In this document: in pieces, positions 22,651 through 35,807 of the stretch
How the letters are laid out: every line of letters starts with the position of its first letter
Numbering within the stretch: the stretch's first letter is position 1
Assembly (NCBI GenBank): GCA_030533445.1
Contig: CM060070.1
Coordinates: 27,876,501-27,940,500, forward strand
Reading direction: 5' to 3'
From: Cyprinodon diabolis
Taxonomy: Eukaryota; Chordata; Actinopteri; Cyprinodontiformes; Cyprinodontidae
DNA length: 64,000 bases
Position numbers and translations under genes: made by a program
The notes under the pieces: model-generated
What the model saw: the letters and a program-made list of their open reading frames with translations, nothing else
Database searches by the model: none
What the model was told of the DNA's origin: nothing

Positions 22651-25055
22651 CCTCTGTACAGCTCCGTTTATTGCCACAGCGATTCACAAACGAGCTGCTC
22701 TGCCTTAACTTTGTTTATACTTATTTGCAGTTTTCTCTGATGTATTAAATTATTTTTAACTTCATTTAGAAATTAATGTTTATTTATTTTTATTTTTCTG
22801 TGTAGCGGTAATTGTTAGGAAAGACTCAATGAACGCTACTTTCACAATAATTTAAATCAGCTGGTATAGCCTATATATCTTTTATACTCTACTTTTCTAT
22901 TTAAAGCAATTCTTTAAATATAGTTTAATAAGCAAGCTATTTTGGACATGCTCCGCAATAAACCAACGAGGTTGATATTACTCTCTTTTCTGGCAAGTTT
23001 TCTAGCATGTTAAAATTGAATAACTTCACCAGAAAAGAAATGTATTAAATCTACAATTAATTTTAGGCTATGCAAACATGGTGTAGTGTCCATGTAATGG
23101 TACATGTTGAAGAGTATAGACCCACTCAATGTTAGACTGATTATATTCATGAAGGGGAGGTCACACATGGTCAGAACAGAGAAATATGCTTTTGCACTTT
23201 AAAGTTGGTAATATGTTTAACTTACAGTACAAAAAAATGCTTTTTTTGTTTTTTTATTTTGTTGGGATGTGCCATAGATAGATTTACATTCTGGAAACTC
23301 ACTTCCCCAATCGAACCGACCAGCCAGCAGCCATATCTTACGGAAGAGAGGAAGTTAGACAAATATTCTTTATCTTTTGCAATTTTTATCATGATTATGT
23401 TAACATGTCAATGGCAACATTTGACATCTGAAAACATTAAACATTAATTACCAGTCTGAAGATTTTCTGCCAGGTCTTAAGCTTATCGTTGAACAGAATC
23501 TGTTCTACTGATTTATCTTACTAATGATATGCTAATATTCTCATTGCTTTATATAATGGAATTACTTCTATAAGTCACGTTAGATCTCTGTGCTGCATTA
23601 AACAGTCGATCAAGTTACTCTCTCAGAAAGGCTTTGAAATGCTGTAGGGATCGAGGGAACAGGAGTTTGTTGATTTAATCCTTTTTTGTACGATAGATTC
23701 CAGTTTGTTAATCATAATGATATACCTTTCTTGTGGAGTACCACAGGGTTTGGTGGGTTGGCCAAATCTCTTTACTTTATAAATGTTTCCACTCTGTAAA
23801 ATTGTTAGGCAGTATATAATTAATGTCAACCTCCATAAACCCTGATGAATTCTAAAAATAACACAAAAGAGTTCCAATTTAACATTTGATTTTATTTTAG
23901 AAGAGAGTAGCTGGCATGTTTTAGACCAGTCCTTACAAAAGAAACTTATGAGGTATTTACTTAATATGGAAGACATAAAATGTCATACTCTTCATAAAAA
24001 CCCATCTAGGGACAATTGCTGCAAATTAGCTCACACTGTAGGCACCACACAGGCATAGGACTGCAGCTTTAACCAGTTTGTCTATCTGTTCTTATCTGCT
24101 ATATGCAAAACAATTACAGTATTGTGTAAAAGGGCGGTATTTTTTCCAGTCATCTAAAGCAGTGAAACTCGTGTATTCTATGAAATTAATTAATTATAGG
24201 GTTTGATCTTCAAAAGGTTTGTGTGCCTAAAAACAGGTAGGCTACAAACATTTTTGTATTCACAGAGCATATCTTAAAGAAGGTGCAGAGTGATTTGTGT
24301 TTGCTATTCAGTAGACAGCATATCAAAACCTTTTTTTTTTGTGTGCCATTATCAATGTGCATATCATATTCTACTTAGTAAAGTTTGCAAATTTGTGGGT
24401 GAATGTATGATGCAAACATTTACCACGTGAAAAAAATAGATATTGTGGCATTGTTATAGAAAATAAAATTGAATGGTGGCAAGAGGGATATTTTCCACAC
24501 TCAATATTTTCTTTGACAGGCTTTGTACGAAGGTTTTGTTTTATTAATATTAAACCATTATGGACCTACCAGTAGGCTATACTGGGTAAAGCAGCTGTTG
24601 AGAAAAGTAGTTATGGGTTAATCCAGCTCTTTAGAGCATAATCTGCTGTAAATCTAACAACTCATGTTTGATTTTAGCCATTTTCATCATTTTATTTTTT
24701 ACAATTGTTCATAGTTGAGATAGATTACCTAAGGGAAGTGTGCCATCATTAATATTTAATATTATAATTATTGTTGTTGAAATAACTATTGTCATTACTA
24801 CTTCCAACTACATGGCTTCCAATCTCATCTTTATTTTACGCCCATTCTCAAATTCCCAGTATCATATGCAATCTGCTCATTTTAATGGGGTGAAATCAAA
24901 CCGGTTTGGATGTCTTATGTTGTAACATTTGTGCAATAACCTCGGTACATCACCTGCAACACACCCACTTATTGCAATTTTACTGCCACCTTTTGGAGTC
25001 CTTGAAGATCAGGAATAGAGTGTAAAACTTGCTTTCTTAGAAATCTAAAATGCTC
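22651..25055. other. AT-rich unannotated region
   Basis: No gene or classifiable repeat. Short frames (for example 23,623-23,976 on the minus strand) look random. Confidence 0.45.
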
Positions 25056-25059
25056 TGAA

Positions 25060-25520
25060 AAGGTGTATTATTTGACAATCATTGAAAAACACACCTTGAT
25101 GGGCTAATTAACTGAAATCACTGGCAAAGGTTTCCTGAGCCTTCAGATTTTCTTTCACTCTGCATCAACAGGCCACAAGACTTCCAACTTAACAGGTCTC
25201 CATAAGAAATCATCATCACCCTTTACAAGGAGTGTATGGCACTGTTGTTTACAAAGTTATTTATCCAAACATACTGACAGAAAATTAAGTGGAAGGAAGA
25301 AGTGTGGTAGGAAAATTCACATTAGTAACAGGAAAAACTATGGCTTTGAGAGGATTGTCAAGCAAAATCTTATAAGGGTAAGGCTGGAATCAGTCCCTAT
25401 GCACAGAGAAACCCTACACATATGCTACAAATGATTTACTTCTTCTGTCAAGCACTCCTAAACCAGAGGTGCCAGAAGAATTAAAGAGAAAGGAACTAAA
25501 ACTTAACAAATTGTTCTAAA
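25060..25520 (+). pseudogene. Tc1-like transposase relic, N-terminal half
   Basis: Degraded translation SGRKKCGRKIHISNRKNYG followed by FERIVKQNL parallels GRKRCGRKKCTSKRDNR and LERIVKQNP of the intact transposase at 2801-3805. Upstream, GGGCTAATTAACTGAAATCA parallels that element's 5' untranslated sequence, and VKHS*TRGARR parallels the VKPLLNHRQRQKR segment. Several stops are present. The match breaks off where the RTE LINE begins and resumes at about 27,300. Confidence 0.72.
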
Positions 25521-25623
25521 TATCTGTTAAGGTAAATTAGTTAATTCTGTATTTAATTTAAAAATCAAGCTCTAATATTCGGGATAAAAAAATAAAGAGG
25601 CAAAGAATCCATATCGCCCCTGC

Positions 25624-27290
25624 TTGAACCCCCACCTTAAAGTGATAGAGTGGCTTAAGTGCCCAGTCTTTGTCTTAACAAAGAGCAGTTCAAAAAGTCC
25701 CCATGATGATGAAGGAATCAAGGCATGTATTGTTAACGTGGTCTGGTGGAGCAGCGGCCCCACCATCAAGCCAAAACTGGGGTTAGGGAGATCTCAGGGA
25801 CCCAAACCACTTGCACTTAAACTGGCTCTGGGGATGTGTAATGTCATCTCACTGGGTGAGAAGGGACATGAACTTGTACAGCAGGGGTTGCTATACCGGC
25901 TAGAAATAGTCAGGCTCTCTTCCATACATTCCGTGGGCTCTGGAACCCAACTCCTTGAAAGAGGCAGGACTCTCTACTACTCTAAAGGGGCCCATGAGGA
26001 GAGACCAAGGGTGGAGGTAGGTATGCTTGTCTCTGGCCAGGTCTGCTGTCTCGTGTTGTCGTTTATCCCTGTGGATGAGAGGGTTGCATCGCTTCTTCCA
26101 ACTCCTAACTCTGGGAGAAGTTTTCCCAGATTCCGGAGAAGACTGCAGACATGGAGTCTAAGTGAACTATGTTCCCTGCATGTCTATGGGGCCTGTCATG
26201 CTGGCAATCCCCGAACCTGGTGGTGGACAGCAAGAGTGAGGGATGACGTAAAGTTGAAGAGCTGAAGGGTCTGATCAAGCTTTAATGGCTTGTGGGAATC
26301 TTGAAGCGGCAAACAGATATCATGATGCCAAGGGTGTTGCTGCCCAGGTTGTTGCTGGCCAGCAACTCATGCCTGGGAGGAGGCTGTAGAGGTCATGGAA
26401 AATGACTAGCCTCAAAGTGATTCTGACAAACCGTCCGGCGCCTTCGGAGGGGGAAGCAGTGCTTTGCTAACACTGTTTTAGTGGGAGTGGGTATAGCTGC
26501 TGAACTTGAAAGAGGACAATGTTGGACGGAGGAAGGAATACTTTTAGGATCTCCTAAATCAGGCTGAAACACATTCTGTGGTGGAAGAAATTATATGGTT
26601 CTTGGGTCAGCTTTTTCAGATCCCTGTTGACCAGAAAAAGGGTGTTGGTCCCATTTAGTTTGGAGGAGACTGCCTCAAGTGGAGGAGTTCAAGTATCTTT
26701 GGGTCCGGTTCATGGGTGAGGAAAGAATGAAGTAGAAGATTGATAGACAGATAATTGCGGCTGCTGCTATAACGCAGACGCTCGACTGGTTTGTCATGGT
26801 GAAGGGAGAGCTGAGTGAAAAGGCATAGCTCTCAATTTACTGGTTGGTCTACGCTACTACCTTAATCATCCACATGGAAAATCGATCATGACCGAAAGAA
26901 CAAGATCCCAGGTACAAGTAACCTAAATTAGTTTCCTCCACAGGGTGGCTGGGCACTCCCTTAGAGATAGGGTGAGGAGTTTGGTCATTCAGTAGAGGCT
27001 CAGATTAGAGCCTTTCCTCCTTATCAAGATGAGTCAGCTGAGGTGGCCTGGACATCTTTTTCTGATGCTCCGTGGATGCCTCCCTCGAGGCATTCCATGC
27101 TCGTCCCACCTGGAGGGGGCCCAGGGGATGACCCAGGACACGCTGGAGGAGCTTTACTCTTGGTTGGGCTTGGAGCGCCTTGGGCTTCCCTCCAGCAGAA
27201 CTGGGTGAGGTGTTTGGGGAGAGGGAAATCTAGGATCTCGGCTGAGACTGCTGCTTCCTGTGACCCAATCACAGATGAAGCGGAATAAGA
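25624..27290 (+). pseudogene. RTE-type LINE relic
   Basis: Broken frames from about 25,790 carry the RTE endonuclease order: GNV/CNVISL-like start, KGHELVQQGLLYRLEIV, SSIHSVGSGTQLLERG, VGMLVSGQVC, FIPVDERVASLLPTPN. Further on, scraps of the linker (GKQI..HDAKG, 26,310-26,340) and post-RT 3' region are seen: CAGGGTGGCTGGGCACTCCC, TTAGAGATAGGGTGAG, then ATGACCCAGGACACGCTGGA near 27,130 and GATGAAGCGGAATAAGAG at 27,280. The central reverse transcriptase is largely deleted. Fish carry many such RTE (Rex3-like) copies, and this one is old and inactive. Confidence 0.75.
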
Positions 27291-27295
27291 GTATG

Positions 27296-27432
27296 ACTAT
27301 GAGTATCTGCATTGCTTGAAGTCTAATGTGAGGTTTCAGTGATGGTTTACAGTGCCATGTCATATGCTGGTGTTGGTCCAATTTGTTTTGTGAAGTCAAC
27401 AGTCAATATAGCCATATACTCGGACATTCTAG
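27296..27432 (+). pseudogene. Tc1-like transposase relic, second piece
   Basis: TTGAAGTCTAATGTGAGG and GTGCCATGTCATATGCTGG, GTTGGTCCAATTTGTTTTG align with the LKSSVKFPQSVMVWGAMSSAG part of the intact element at 2801-3805, with a short deletion. It continues the relic at 25,060-25,520, so the RTE LINE was inserted into it (or the Tc1 was broken at the same point). Confidence 0.7.
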
Positions 27433-27435
27433 AAC

Positions 27436-27640
27436 AGGATTTCTCAATTACAGTCCTCGAGGTTCAGATGTTTTGCACCTTTTAGATGTATCTCTGCTAC
27501 CACACCTGAATGGCATGCCTTAATTACCTCTCAGTTTGTAGTCAAGTTCTCCAGTCTTGCTAATTGCCTGATTATATGACTCTGATGTGTTAAAGCAGAG
27601 ACACATCTAAAAGGTGCAGGATTCTGGAAAAATACAGTCT
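27436..27640. mobile_element. Palindromic MITE relic
   Basis: Arms CAGTCCTCGAGGTTCAGATG...CACCTTTTAGATGT and ACATCTAAAAGGTGCAGGAT form an imperfect inverted repeat around a 100-bp centre with CACACCTGAATGGCAT. The layout and CCTCGAGG motif resemble the better-preserved MITE at 44,034-44,236. Confidence 0.6.
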
Positions 27641-27689
27641 AAATATCAACCTGTACAGAGACATCCTGTTAGATTATATGAATCTAGAG

Positions 27690-29345
27690 ATGTGCCAAAT
27701 CACTGAATCAATCTCTCTGGACACCTGTGATTGGCTACCTTTCATGGTAGGAGTGTGTGACCTGTCGCTCGGTCCAGTGGAGTACTGGGGCTTATTTTGA
27801 GCGTGTCTGGGCCTCTGGGGATCAACTTGAGTGTCATAGCCTTATGTCTTCTGACAGCTGGCTGAATGCGGGGATGGGTTCGACCTACCCATGAGGTGGG
27901 GGAGGTGGGCGGGGAAGTGGCGCCCTGGGATTGGGTATAGGTTGGGATGGTGCGGCGGTGTGGCTCTGGGATTGGGGATGTAAATAGGGGGGTGGGGGTG
28001 GGGGGGCTTTGGTATCTTCGTGGCATCTCTTAGTTTCTGTTCAGTCGCTCCCCCACTCGAGAGGGGGTTGGCCTGTCGGGCAACTTGCTTGGTCCCTTGG
28101 CTGAGGTGGCCATTACAGTCATTTCATATAAGGAATGAGTGAGCGGGTGGGTGTGTGTGGGTAATGGGAATCGGATTGGCTAGAGGTCTTAGGTCGGGTG
28201 TGGCATGCCAGCTGCCTTGGCGTAGGTTTGGGTTTTGTTCTGGCTGTTTCCTAATCTCGGTATGGTGGGCCCTGGGCTGGACTGGGTCCTCCCAGATTTA
28301 AATATACAGTAGTCCAACAGGCAACAGCACTACATCTGAGCAGGATGGGCACTGACATGTGGTCTTACACACCTCGGTTCTCCACATCTTGCTAAGGGAT
28401 GGGGCTGGACCCTTGGGGCTGGTCACCCTTGGGGGATTGGCCCCCAGCCCTGGGAGGATGATGCATGCATGAGTTGAAGAATATGTTTTGTGTCTGACCT
28501 TTGTGCATCTCTGTTGAGTGCTTGTATATGTTTGTATGGGTGGAAAGCTGGGAATAATGACTGAACTAATGTGAATTTTCTTTATCTGCTTGTCAGGTTG
28601 AGTGTTCACCCGTTGCTGCTGTGGCCCTAAGCATTATGGCCTCTGGGGTTGGGACCCTCAGGGACTGGGCCCCTTAGGGTCTGGCTCCAGGTGCTCTTGT
28701 TGGCTTTTCTCTGATGGCTGGCGGCCATCCTTATGTCGTCCCTCCTTGTGTCTCGGTGATCTAGAGGGGCCTTTGGATATCTAGGCTTGCATAACCTCTT
28801 ATTGATCCAGGGCCCTCTAGGAAGAGTCTGGGGCCACCCACACCTCATTTTAAGCATATCAGCCTTCTAAAGGAGCTTTGCCCACTCATATATACCACAT
28901 ACGTTTGGTTAAAGGTGTTCAAGGATACACTCTAATACTAAATACTAAGCTGCAGCTACAGCTACAGATATAAACCAACCTAAATATTATTATGCAATCA
29001 TCATAGGTTTTGCCTTCCATACATGGATATTTAAGGGATACCTGCTGCTCTGGAAGCTCTTGATTTATTTACCTTGGTTGTTTTTGTTGTTATGTTCTCT
29101 GTTTCTGTTCCTCTCATCTCATACAGGTCTGGAAGCAGACTTCTAGGAGTTAATACATATCTTCTGTGTTATCAATTTTTGCTGTTTTTTTATTTTTTCT
29201 CTTTTCATTCTGTTTTCTGCCTTTATCTCTTTCTCTCTACCCTTAGTTCATATCCCCCTTTTCTTTCTCACATCCCTTTCAGTCTTTTTGTATGTTGTAT
29301 ACAGATTTACTCCTTAAATCATTTTCAAAACAGTTTCTTCTACAA
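27690..29345 (+). repeat. Unclassified block: G-rich then pyrimidine-rich
   Basis: About 27,740-28,860 is strongly G-rich on the plus strand (GGGGGTGGGGGTGGGGGGG-type runs, many TTGGG and CTGGG words). About 29,050-29,340 is almost pure pyrimidine (TTTTCTCTTTTCATTCTG, CTCTTTCTCTCTACCC). Both contrast with flanking AT-rich sequence. I know of fish interspersed repeats with this order but cannot name the family. The open frames inside look accidental. Confidence 0.45.
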
Positions 29346-32300
29346 GTAGCATGAAAAACCTAGCCTTATTTCAAAGTCATCTATCTTTGGGACATCTATT
29401 CCAAGAGCTATATTGGCAAAACAGGACACACACACACAAAAAACAGGAATGTAAATTTGCATAACTACCGCCCCACCAGTGTCATAAAATGCTACAACTT
29501 TTTCGCTTGTCAAAAGATTCACAAAAAGGCACCTAAAACAAAGAAGGCAGTAAGGATCTTCTGTAGCAGTGTGTCTCGTAGCAGATCTGAAGAACCCTTT
29601 GTTTGAAGAGACTGTTGATCTTTAGCAGTCACGATTGTCCTCAATGTTCTTCATTGTATGAGGAATTATTCTATGTGAATTCATCAGCTGCTCTGTATGA
29701 GTTCAGAGAGTAAAGCAGTTCACCAGCTCTCTTTACTCAGATACTTGTCCATCTCTAAAGCAACCTATGACTGCATATTTTTGCAAATGATCTTAAACCC
29801 TAAGTTGGACATATGCAGTGTAGACATGAATGGGAGAGAGTTAATGCATTAAACTAAAATAGTAATATTTAGATGACAAATTTGAATAAAATAAATGCTT
29901 AAAGACTAAAATCCTTAACTGCATTGATTATGTTTTTTAACTTTAGTTAGCATTTATTTTCTGAAGGGTTATCATTTTCTTATTGTATTTTTTTGAGATT
30001 CTTTGGTCTTTTTCTGTTTTCTTAATTTCCCACCTTGTCATACTCTCTGGTTGATTCTGTTTTAGTTTAATCCATTGTTAATAGATTTGACCCAGTCTCT
30101 GTTTCTCTGTACATGTCATGTGTTAATTATTCTTTCTCTTCCTTAAATCCTTCCCTAATTCTCCTCAGCTGTTTCTCGTATTCTTCTAATTACCCTCACC
30201 TGCTTTCCATGGCTTTTCTCCTCAATCTCCCCTATTTATAAGCTGCCTGAAGCTCTGTCGTTTTGACTGCTCTGTGTCCATTCACATTCCCCCATTCACA
30301 TTCCCCCTCTAATGATTTTTGCCTTTTCTCTCAAGCTTTAGATGTGGGGTTCTTCTCACAAATTTGATTTACGGAAAACTCGTAAGTTTTCTAAACATGA
30401 AATCAGGGAAACTCTGAGTTTTCCATTCCCCAAATAGAGTTTCCTCCACCTGTGTTCCTGTTACTGTGGTAACATTCTTCCCAAGCTAACCTGGTTGGTT
30501 GCAGGTTTTTGAGTGTTCTCTATCTCCACCCTCCTTAAAGACAATTATGCTGTTTTATTTCCTGATTTAAGCTGAGTTCTGTCAAAGTTTTGTCAGAATG
30601 ATAAAAAGGAAATCATGTAATAAGACCATTAGACACATTAGGTGTTAAAAATAAAAACATTGCACTTCCTTTTGAGGATGATCTAATTAAAGAGCAAGCA
30701 GCATTAATTCACAGGAATTAAATGTTTATAGGGAGAGGGTTCTCATATCGTGCAAAGATGTCCTTTCATATTTAGGTATCTTGTACATCCACGACCTCTT
30801 CTGTCCTCACATTTGCAGAATTAACTTTTTTTTAACAGGTATTTATAAGTACTTAATATCAGTGTGAGCACATTGATGTGAGATAGCAAAACTACTACAG
30901 TTGTGCAGACAGCCACTTATTTATAGTGTGATGGAAGACGGAAATAAAATAAGGCGAAACCTCAAGAAACGATGCAGTGATTCTAACTCTTTGAACAACT
31001 TTTTTATACCACATCTTCACCTGACACCTGCACTTCTCTCACGTGAGGTTTCACCTAAATTTTATACATTGATACACTACCATTCAGCCAATGAACTACT
31101 TTCCCCACTGTAATAACGTTGTGATTAGAACAGGCCACGGCAGGCCATTTATTAGTTTGTCTGAATAGGTATTTTTGATATCTGCAATACATTTTTTACT
31201 TGCAAAAATCAAGTGTTTAAACAACATGACATTCTTAATATCTGAACTAAACATTCTGGATGTCTTGAAATGAATTTCAGATATCCATATTCCTACAGTT
31301 ACTATTCAAAATGTGCATTACAACCAATAGAAGCTAAAATTTCAGATATCAGAAAAACATATCCAGTCAAGCTGATAAATGTCAAAACGGCCACTTAAAA
31401 TGTGTAAACTTTTCTAGGTAAATAAAATTTAAATCTTACGAGTACAATTTTGTTTCTTTACTTTTTGAAATAAAGTTTCTGCTGCAAAAATGTAATTTAG
31501 AAAATCTGTTATTATAGTTCTGACTAGCATGGTGATTTTGACCAAGTAGAATCCAATTTTAGTGATCTAGAAAAATGAAACAACAGAAAGGAGAGTATTT
31601 TTGATAGTATTTTTGTTAAAACCGTCTTCTAGGCCGGGTTGCTGGAAGTCATTTTGAACAGGGGTGCTGTGAAAATATTTTGTTTTCTTGGACAAAAGAC
31701 CTCTGATCCTATAGGCCTATTTACAGTAAACAATAAATCTACAATAAAAATAAATAAGTGAATAGATTGAGATTCCCTAGTTGATTGTCATATACACTTC
31801 AGTGCACAAAACCAGGGTCTGTACCACAGACATCATCAGTTCTCTGTTGAATATATGTTTTATTAATTAAATTTCACAATAACATGTAGATTAAATGAGC
31901 TGGCATGAACCTGAGTCACTGTGTTTATGTCACACATGACTCTATTAGATCAAAAAATCCTTTTACGCAAACTACAAGGAAATAATTATATTATTATATT
32001 ATTTAAAAAATGCTTAAAAAGTTCTCTTCATCCATTACACAAAGAACACAAGATCAAACTAACAGTCTAAAATACTATGGTTACCTTAATAAATAAATAT
32101 GAAAGTGCACAGCAGCACCATGCTCTTACTTTGAGCTACAGGCAGGGTGCCCTGCCTGGTTATAGGTGTCCAAATGTTCAGATGTACTCTGGGGTTCATC
32201 TCATAAGGGGATGAATCCCAAATCTGTTTCTGTGCCATAATTCCTCCTTGTAAATTTACTAGTCTGTTGCCGCGAGTAGGATACCACACTCTAGCTTGCT

Positions 32301-33365
32301 TGATGGTGCCATGAATATGTAACTTCCATTAACTTGTGTTGATTAGGCCTCAAATTCATTGAATTAAAATCCAAATACACATAATAGTAAAATAAAAAAA
32401 AGGCTAAATATTTCCTGAAAATATTCATAATAAATGTATAAATTCTGCAAAGTAATTTTAATAAATCTTTTTTAAAAATCCCCCTCTCACCACTAAAGGG
32501 TGCTGCAGCACCCTCAGCACCCCAGCTTCCCACAGCCATGTCTATAGGGAATTTCATATAACCCAACGCATTAATTCGAGCAGCAATCTGCTCCCATGCC
32601 AACTCCATCTCTTTTGCAGCTATAACACTATTGCTCTGTCTTTAAACACTTAGTCCAATTTTTTATTTCATTTCTATATGAAAATCTATACTTCCAGTCA
32701 GGGGCGGATTTAGGAAATTTTGGGCTCTAGTCAAAGACAGGCAGGGGGCCATCTGAATTGAGAAGACAACACATAAACAAGACCCATTATACAGATACAG
32801 ACAATTTAATAGATTAGAAATACATTATTTATTCTACATTTTGTTTTCCTCTCTATGTTTTTACTCAGCGGACTTTTTATGCTGTTTAAAAGGAATGAAA
32901 GATTTTCTCCAAACACTAAGCTCACTTAGTCGATTGCTCCTTGTTGTGTTTCCAAAAAGGCAACAGCAAAAGTAAATAACACAGTTCTTCTTTTCATTGT
33001 AGGCAAGCCATAATCTGCTTATCTGTTCTCCATTTTTCATTTGAATGAAATAATAGCTGCATGAATCATAACATCAGACATCTCCAGTAGCAAAAAAAGT
33101 CGCTAGTCTTCTGAGCCTAGCAAAAACAACGACTAACAGTACAAAGAGAAAGAAAATCAATTTTACAAACATTACACAGAAAATGGAAATATAAAAATAG
33201 TGAACCTCTTTGAGTCTCAAAAAAAAAAAAAAGAGTGGCAGACAGTGCAGGTTATCAGAGCGTATCACTTCCCCTTTTTATGAAAAAAAAACAAAACAAA
33301 AAACTTCAACAAGCTTTACAGATCACTCTGAGAACCATCTCTCTGCCTCATTTTTTTTCTCCAGC
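29346..33365. other. Long unannotated AT-rich region
   Basis: About 4 kb without a recognisable gene or transposase. Minor features are a duplicated CATTCACATTCCCC unit at about 30,286-30,315, a TATA-like CTATTTATAAGC at about 30,231 within pyrimidine-rich sequence that could be an old LTR, and a short GGGTGCTGCAGCACCC palindrome at about 32,500. Confidence 0.4.
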
Positions 33366-33561
33366 TTTCATTTTCATTACACTGTCACAAGTACAGAGAC
33401 AAAAAAAATGAACTCTCTGCATTTAACCCATCCTCTTGTGGAACAGTGGGCTGCCATTGTGCAGCTTCTGGGCAGCTTAAGGGTCTTGCTGGGAGTGGGG
33501 CCTTAACTCAGAACCTCTGGATTCCAAGCGCAATGCCCTAACCACTAGGCTGCCACTCCCC
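33366..33561 (-). mobile_element. tRNA-derived SINE, full-length copy
   Basis: Read on the minus strand it starts GGGGAGTGGCAGCCTAGTGG, where TAGTGGTTAGGGCA matches an RNA polymerase III box A. A degraded box B lies near GGTTCTGAGTTAAG. The body (CAGCAAGACCCTTAAG, GGATGGGTTAAATGCAG) and tail (TGTGACAGTGTAATG) match the copies at 21.6 and 41.3 kb. Confidence 0.8.
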
Positions 33562-34029
33562 AGAAAGACGGCCCTACTGAGGTCCATATAAACTGTACCT
33601 AGTATCCATATTAACTGTCAGATTGTCAAACGGCAGATCATAACAGTAACAGACAAAATGAGCCCATTTATGCTAGGACTGATTTTTTTTTGGTAGACGA
33701 AAACAAGATAAGAAGTGAAAATTATGAGTTGTAATTTGATGACAGCTTATCAGTTATCTGTGTTTTTTGGAGCATAGTTTACCTACAGTTATTTATAGCA
33801 TACATACAATTGTTGATTTTTTTTTAGGATTGCCTGCTTCTCAAGAGGTTCAACATGTTGGGTTTTGTTTACAAAGATTGCTGTTAGATGCAGAACAAAA
33901 TGTGATGTCAAAATGACCCAGGGCCGGGAGTGGGAGCTAAGGGGTTAAAATCCTCTCTGTACTGGTTTCAGATTCTGCGCAGCAGTCTATTCATGAAGTG
34001 GGGCTTGGCTCTGTCGCTGTGCCATTTTT
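33562..34029. other. Unannotated spacer
   Basis: No gene or repeat recognised. Confidence 0.4.
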
Positions 34030-34960
34030 TTGTTTGATTCTTTAGGCTCTCTTCAACCTTAGTCCCAGGATACAGGTCCAGTGCCAAATAAGTCAACAGT
34101 CCTTAGTTACTATAGACCTGTTGACCTGGCATCCCATGTAATGAAGGTCCTAGAGAGATTTCTGTTGGCTTACCTCAGCAAACAAAAGAGCAGCTATCAG
34201 GACTCCCTGCAGTTTGCATATCACCATGGATTTGGAGTTGAAGATGCCATCATACACCTACTTTAACAAACCCACTGTCATTTAGACAAGGCAGACAGCA
34301 CTGTGAGGATCATGTTCTTTGAATTAGCCAGTGCATTTAACATGATTCAGCCTGATATACTTGATGTGCAGCCTGAGAAACTTCAGAAGACTCAGGCAGA
34401 GACATCAACAATCCCCTGGATCAGATATTACCTGACAAACAGGCCAAAGTTTGCTAGACTGAAGGGTCAACAGTGTAATCAAGTAGTCATCAGCACATGA
34501 GCACCACAGGGTGCGGTACTCTCACCATTCCTTTTCACTCTGTACACGTCTGACGTCTAGTACCAGACAGAGTACTATCATCTGTAGAAATCAGATGACT
34601 CTCTTATCATTAGGTGCATCAGAGATGGACTAGAAGCTGAGTACAGAGAGCCGATGAACCACTTTGTGGCATGGTGTGGAAACAATCATCTGATCCTTAT
34701 AGACAACAAAACAAGGGAGATGACAAACTTCAAAAGAAACAGAAAGATGTTGAACCCTATTAACATGGACATAGACTGGAGAATCCTATTAACATGGACA
34801 TAGACTGGAGAAACAACTGGACAGTGGAGATTGTACTTCTTTAGGAAGCGTAGGTCCTTCAGCCTTTCCGGCAAGATGGTAAAGATAGTGTGATCTATTC
34901 TTCCATCCTCTTCTGTCTACAGCTATGAACACCTACAACACCTATTTAAAAATAATGCAT
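34030..34960 (+). pseudogene. Rex1-type LINE reverse transcriptase relic
   Basis: Frames broken by stops give the reverse transcriptase order of the Rex1/Babar (CR1-group) LINEs: YYRPVDLASHVMKVLERFL, LQFAYHHGFGVEDAIIHLL, MFFELASAFNMIQPDIL, IRYYLTNRPKFARLKGQ, then APQGAVLSPFLFTLYTSDV (34,501-34,560). A degraded SDDS-type remnant of the catalytic YxDD region lies at about 34,590, and NHFVAWCGNNHLIL near 34,660. At least three in-frame stops and a 29-bp-period tandem duplication are present. Neither endonuclease nor 5' end is seen. Dead copy. Confidence 0.82.
34756..34812 (+). repeat. 28-bp tandem duplication in the Rex1 relic
   Basis: CCTATTAACATGGACATAGA plus CTGGAGAA occurs twice (34,756-34,783 and 34,785-34,812) with one base between copies. 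The copies are identical, so the duplication is young relative to the LINE. Confidence 0.85.
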
Positions 34961-35800
34961 TAGTTACTGCAACATTTAACTTTCCTTTTTGAACTATGTT
35001 ATAACTGAATTGAAATGTCGACAGTTAGTAGGTGGTTGGATTGTGAAAAATCTAAGCTTTCCAACTATGTCTAACATGTCTATATTGGTAAACAATTTAC
35101 CGGTGGATTTTTCATGCATTCTGAGTTAGTCTCAAAACTCAAACCTCTCAAAACCCACCGACCCAGTGGGTTTGGAGATTTGGTAGCCTATACTACCAAA
35201 TCTACTTGTGCAGACTGCTGGGTTCAGCTGCACACAGAAAAGAGCCATTCGTTGAGCATTACACCAATAATCTGAGTGTGGCTCAGATTTTCTTCTAGTG
35301 GTATGTTAATTAATATAATAAAATGTGCAGAAAATCTAAGCAAATACACTATTTACTGCATCATCAGAAGTTGGTATTTGGCATTAAAAGGATAAAAGCA
35401 CATCTTCAGAGCCTTCCTGGCTACAGACAATCAAGTAGACTACGTCAAGGAGGGATTCTACAATATGCATGTAATGCATGTCTTACTTCCTGGTGTGACT
35501 ATATAAATTTTTTTTCCTAATCAGTTTGTTGGACCATAGTTTACTAAGCAGGGTAAGTGGCAATCCATAGGGTTGTGGTAAAGTCTTGCTTACTCCGCTG
35601 TTCCATTACAAAAACCTGGCAACCTATTATCTTAGATAAAAAATATGAAAACAAAATTACACCATGAAACAATACTACTCAGTATGAGGGCAAACCTGTG
35701 TATTTCTAACTTTTAAGGTTGAGATCTGGAGGAACCTGATTAAAAATCTAAAAGATATTACCATTCTTAAAATTTATTCTTTAAATCTATTTCTACATCC
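34961..35800. other. Unannotated spacer
   Basis: AT-rich. No gene or classifiable repeat. Confidence 0.4.
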
Positions 35801-35807
35801 CATGTTG

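Noticed and set aside
27024..27399. Overlapping 81-82-codon frames on both strands
   Set aside because: They fall in the 3' region of the RTE LINE relic; the similarity is at the DNA level to that LINE tail.
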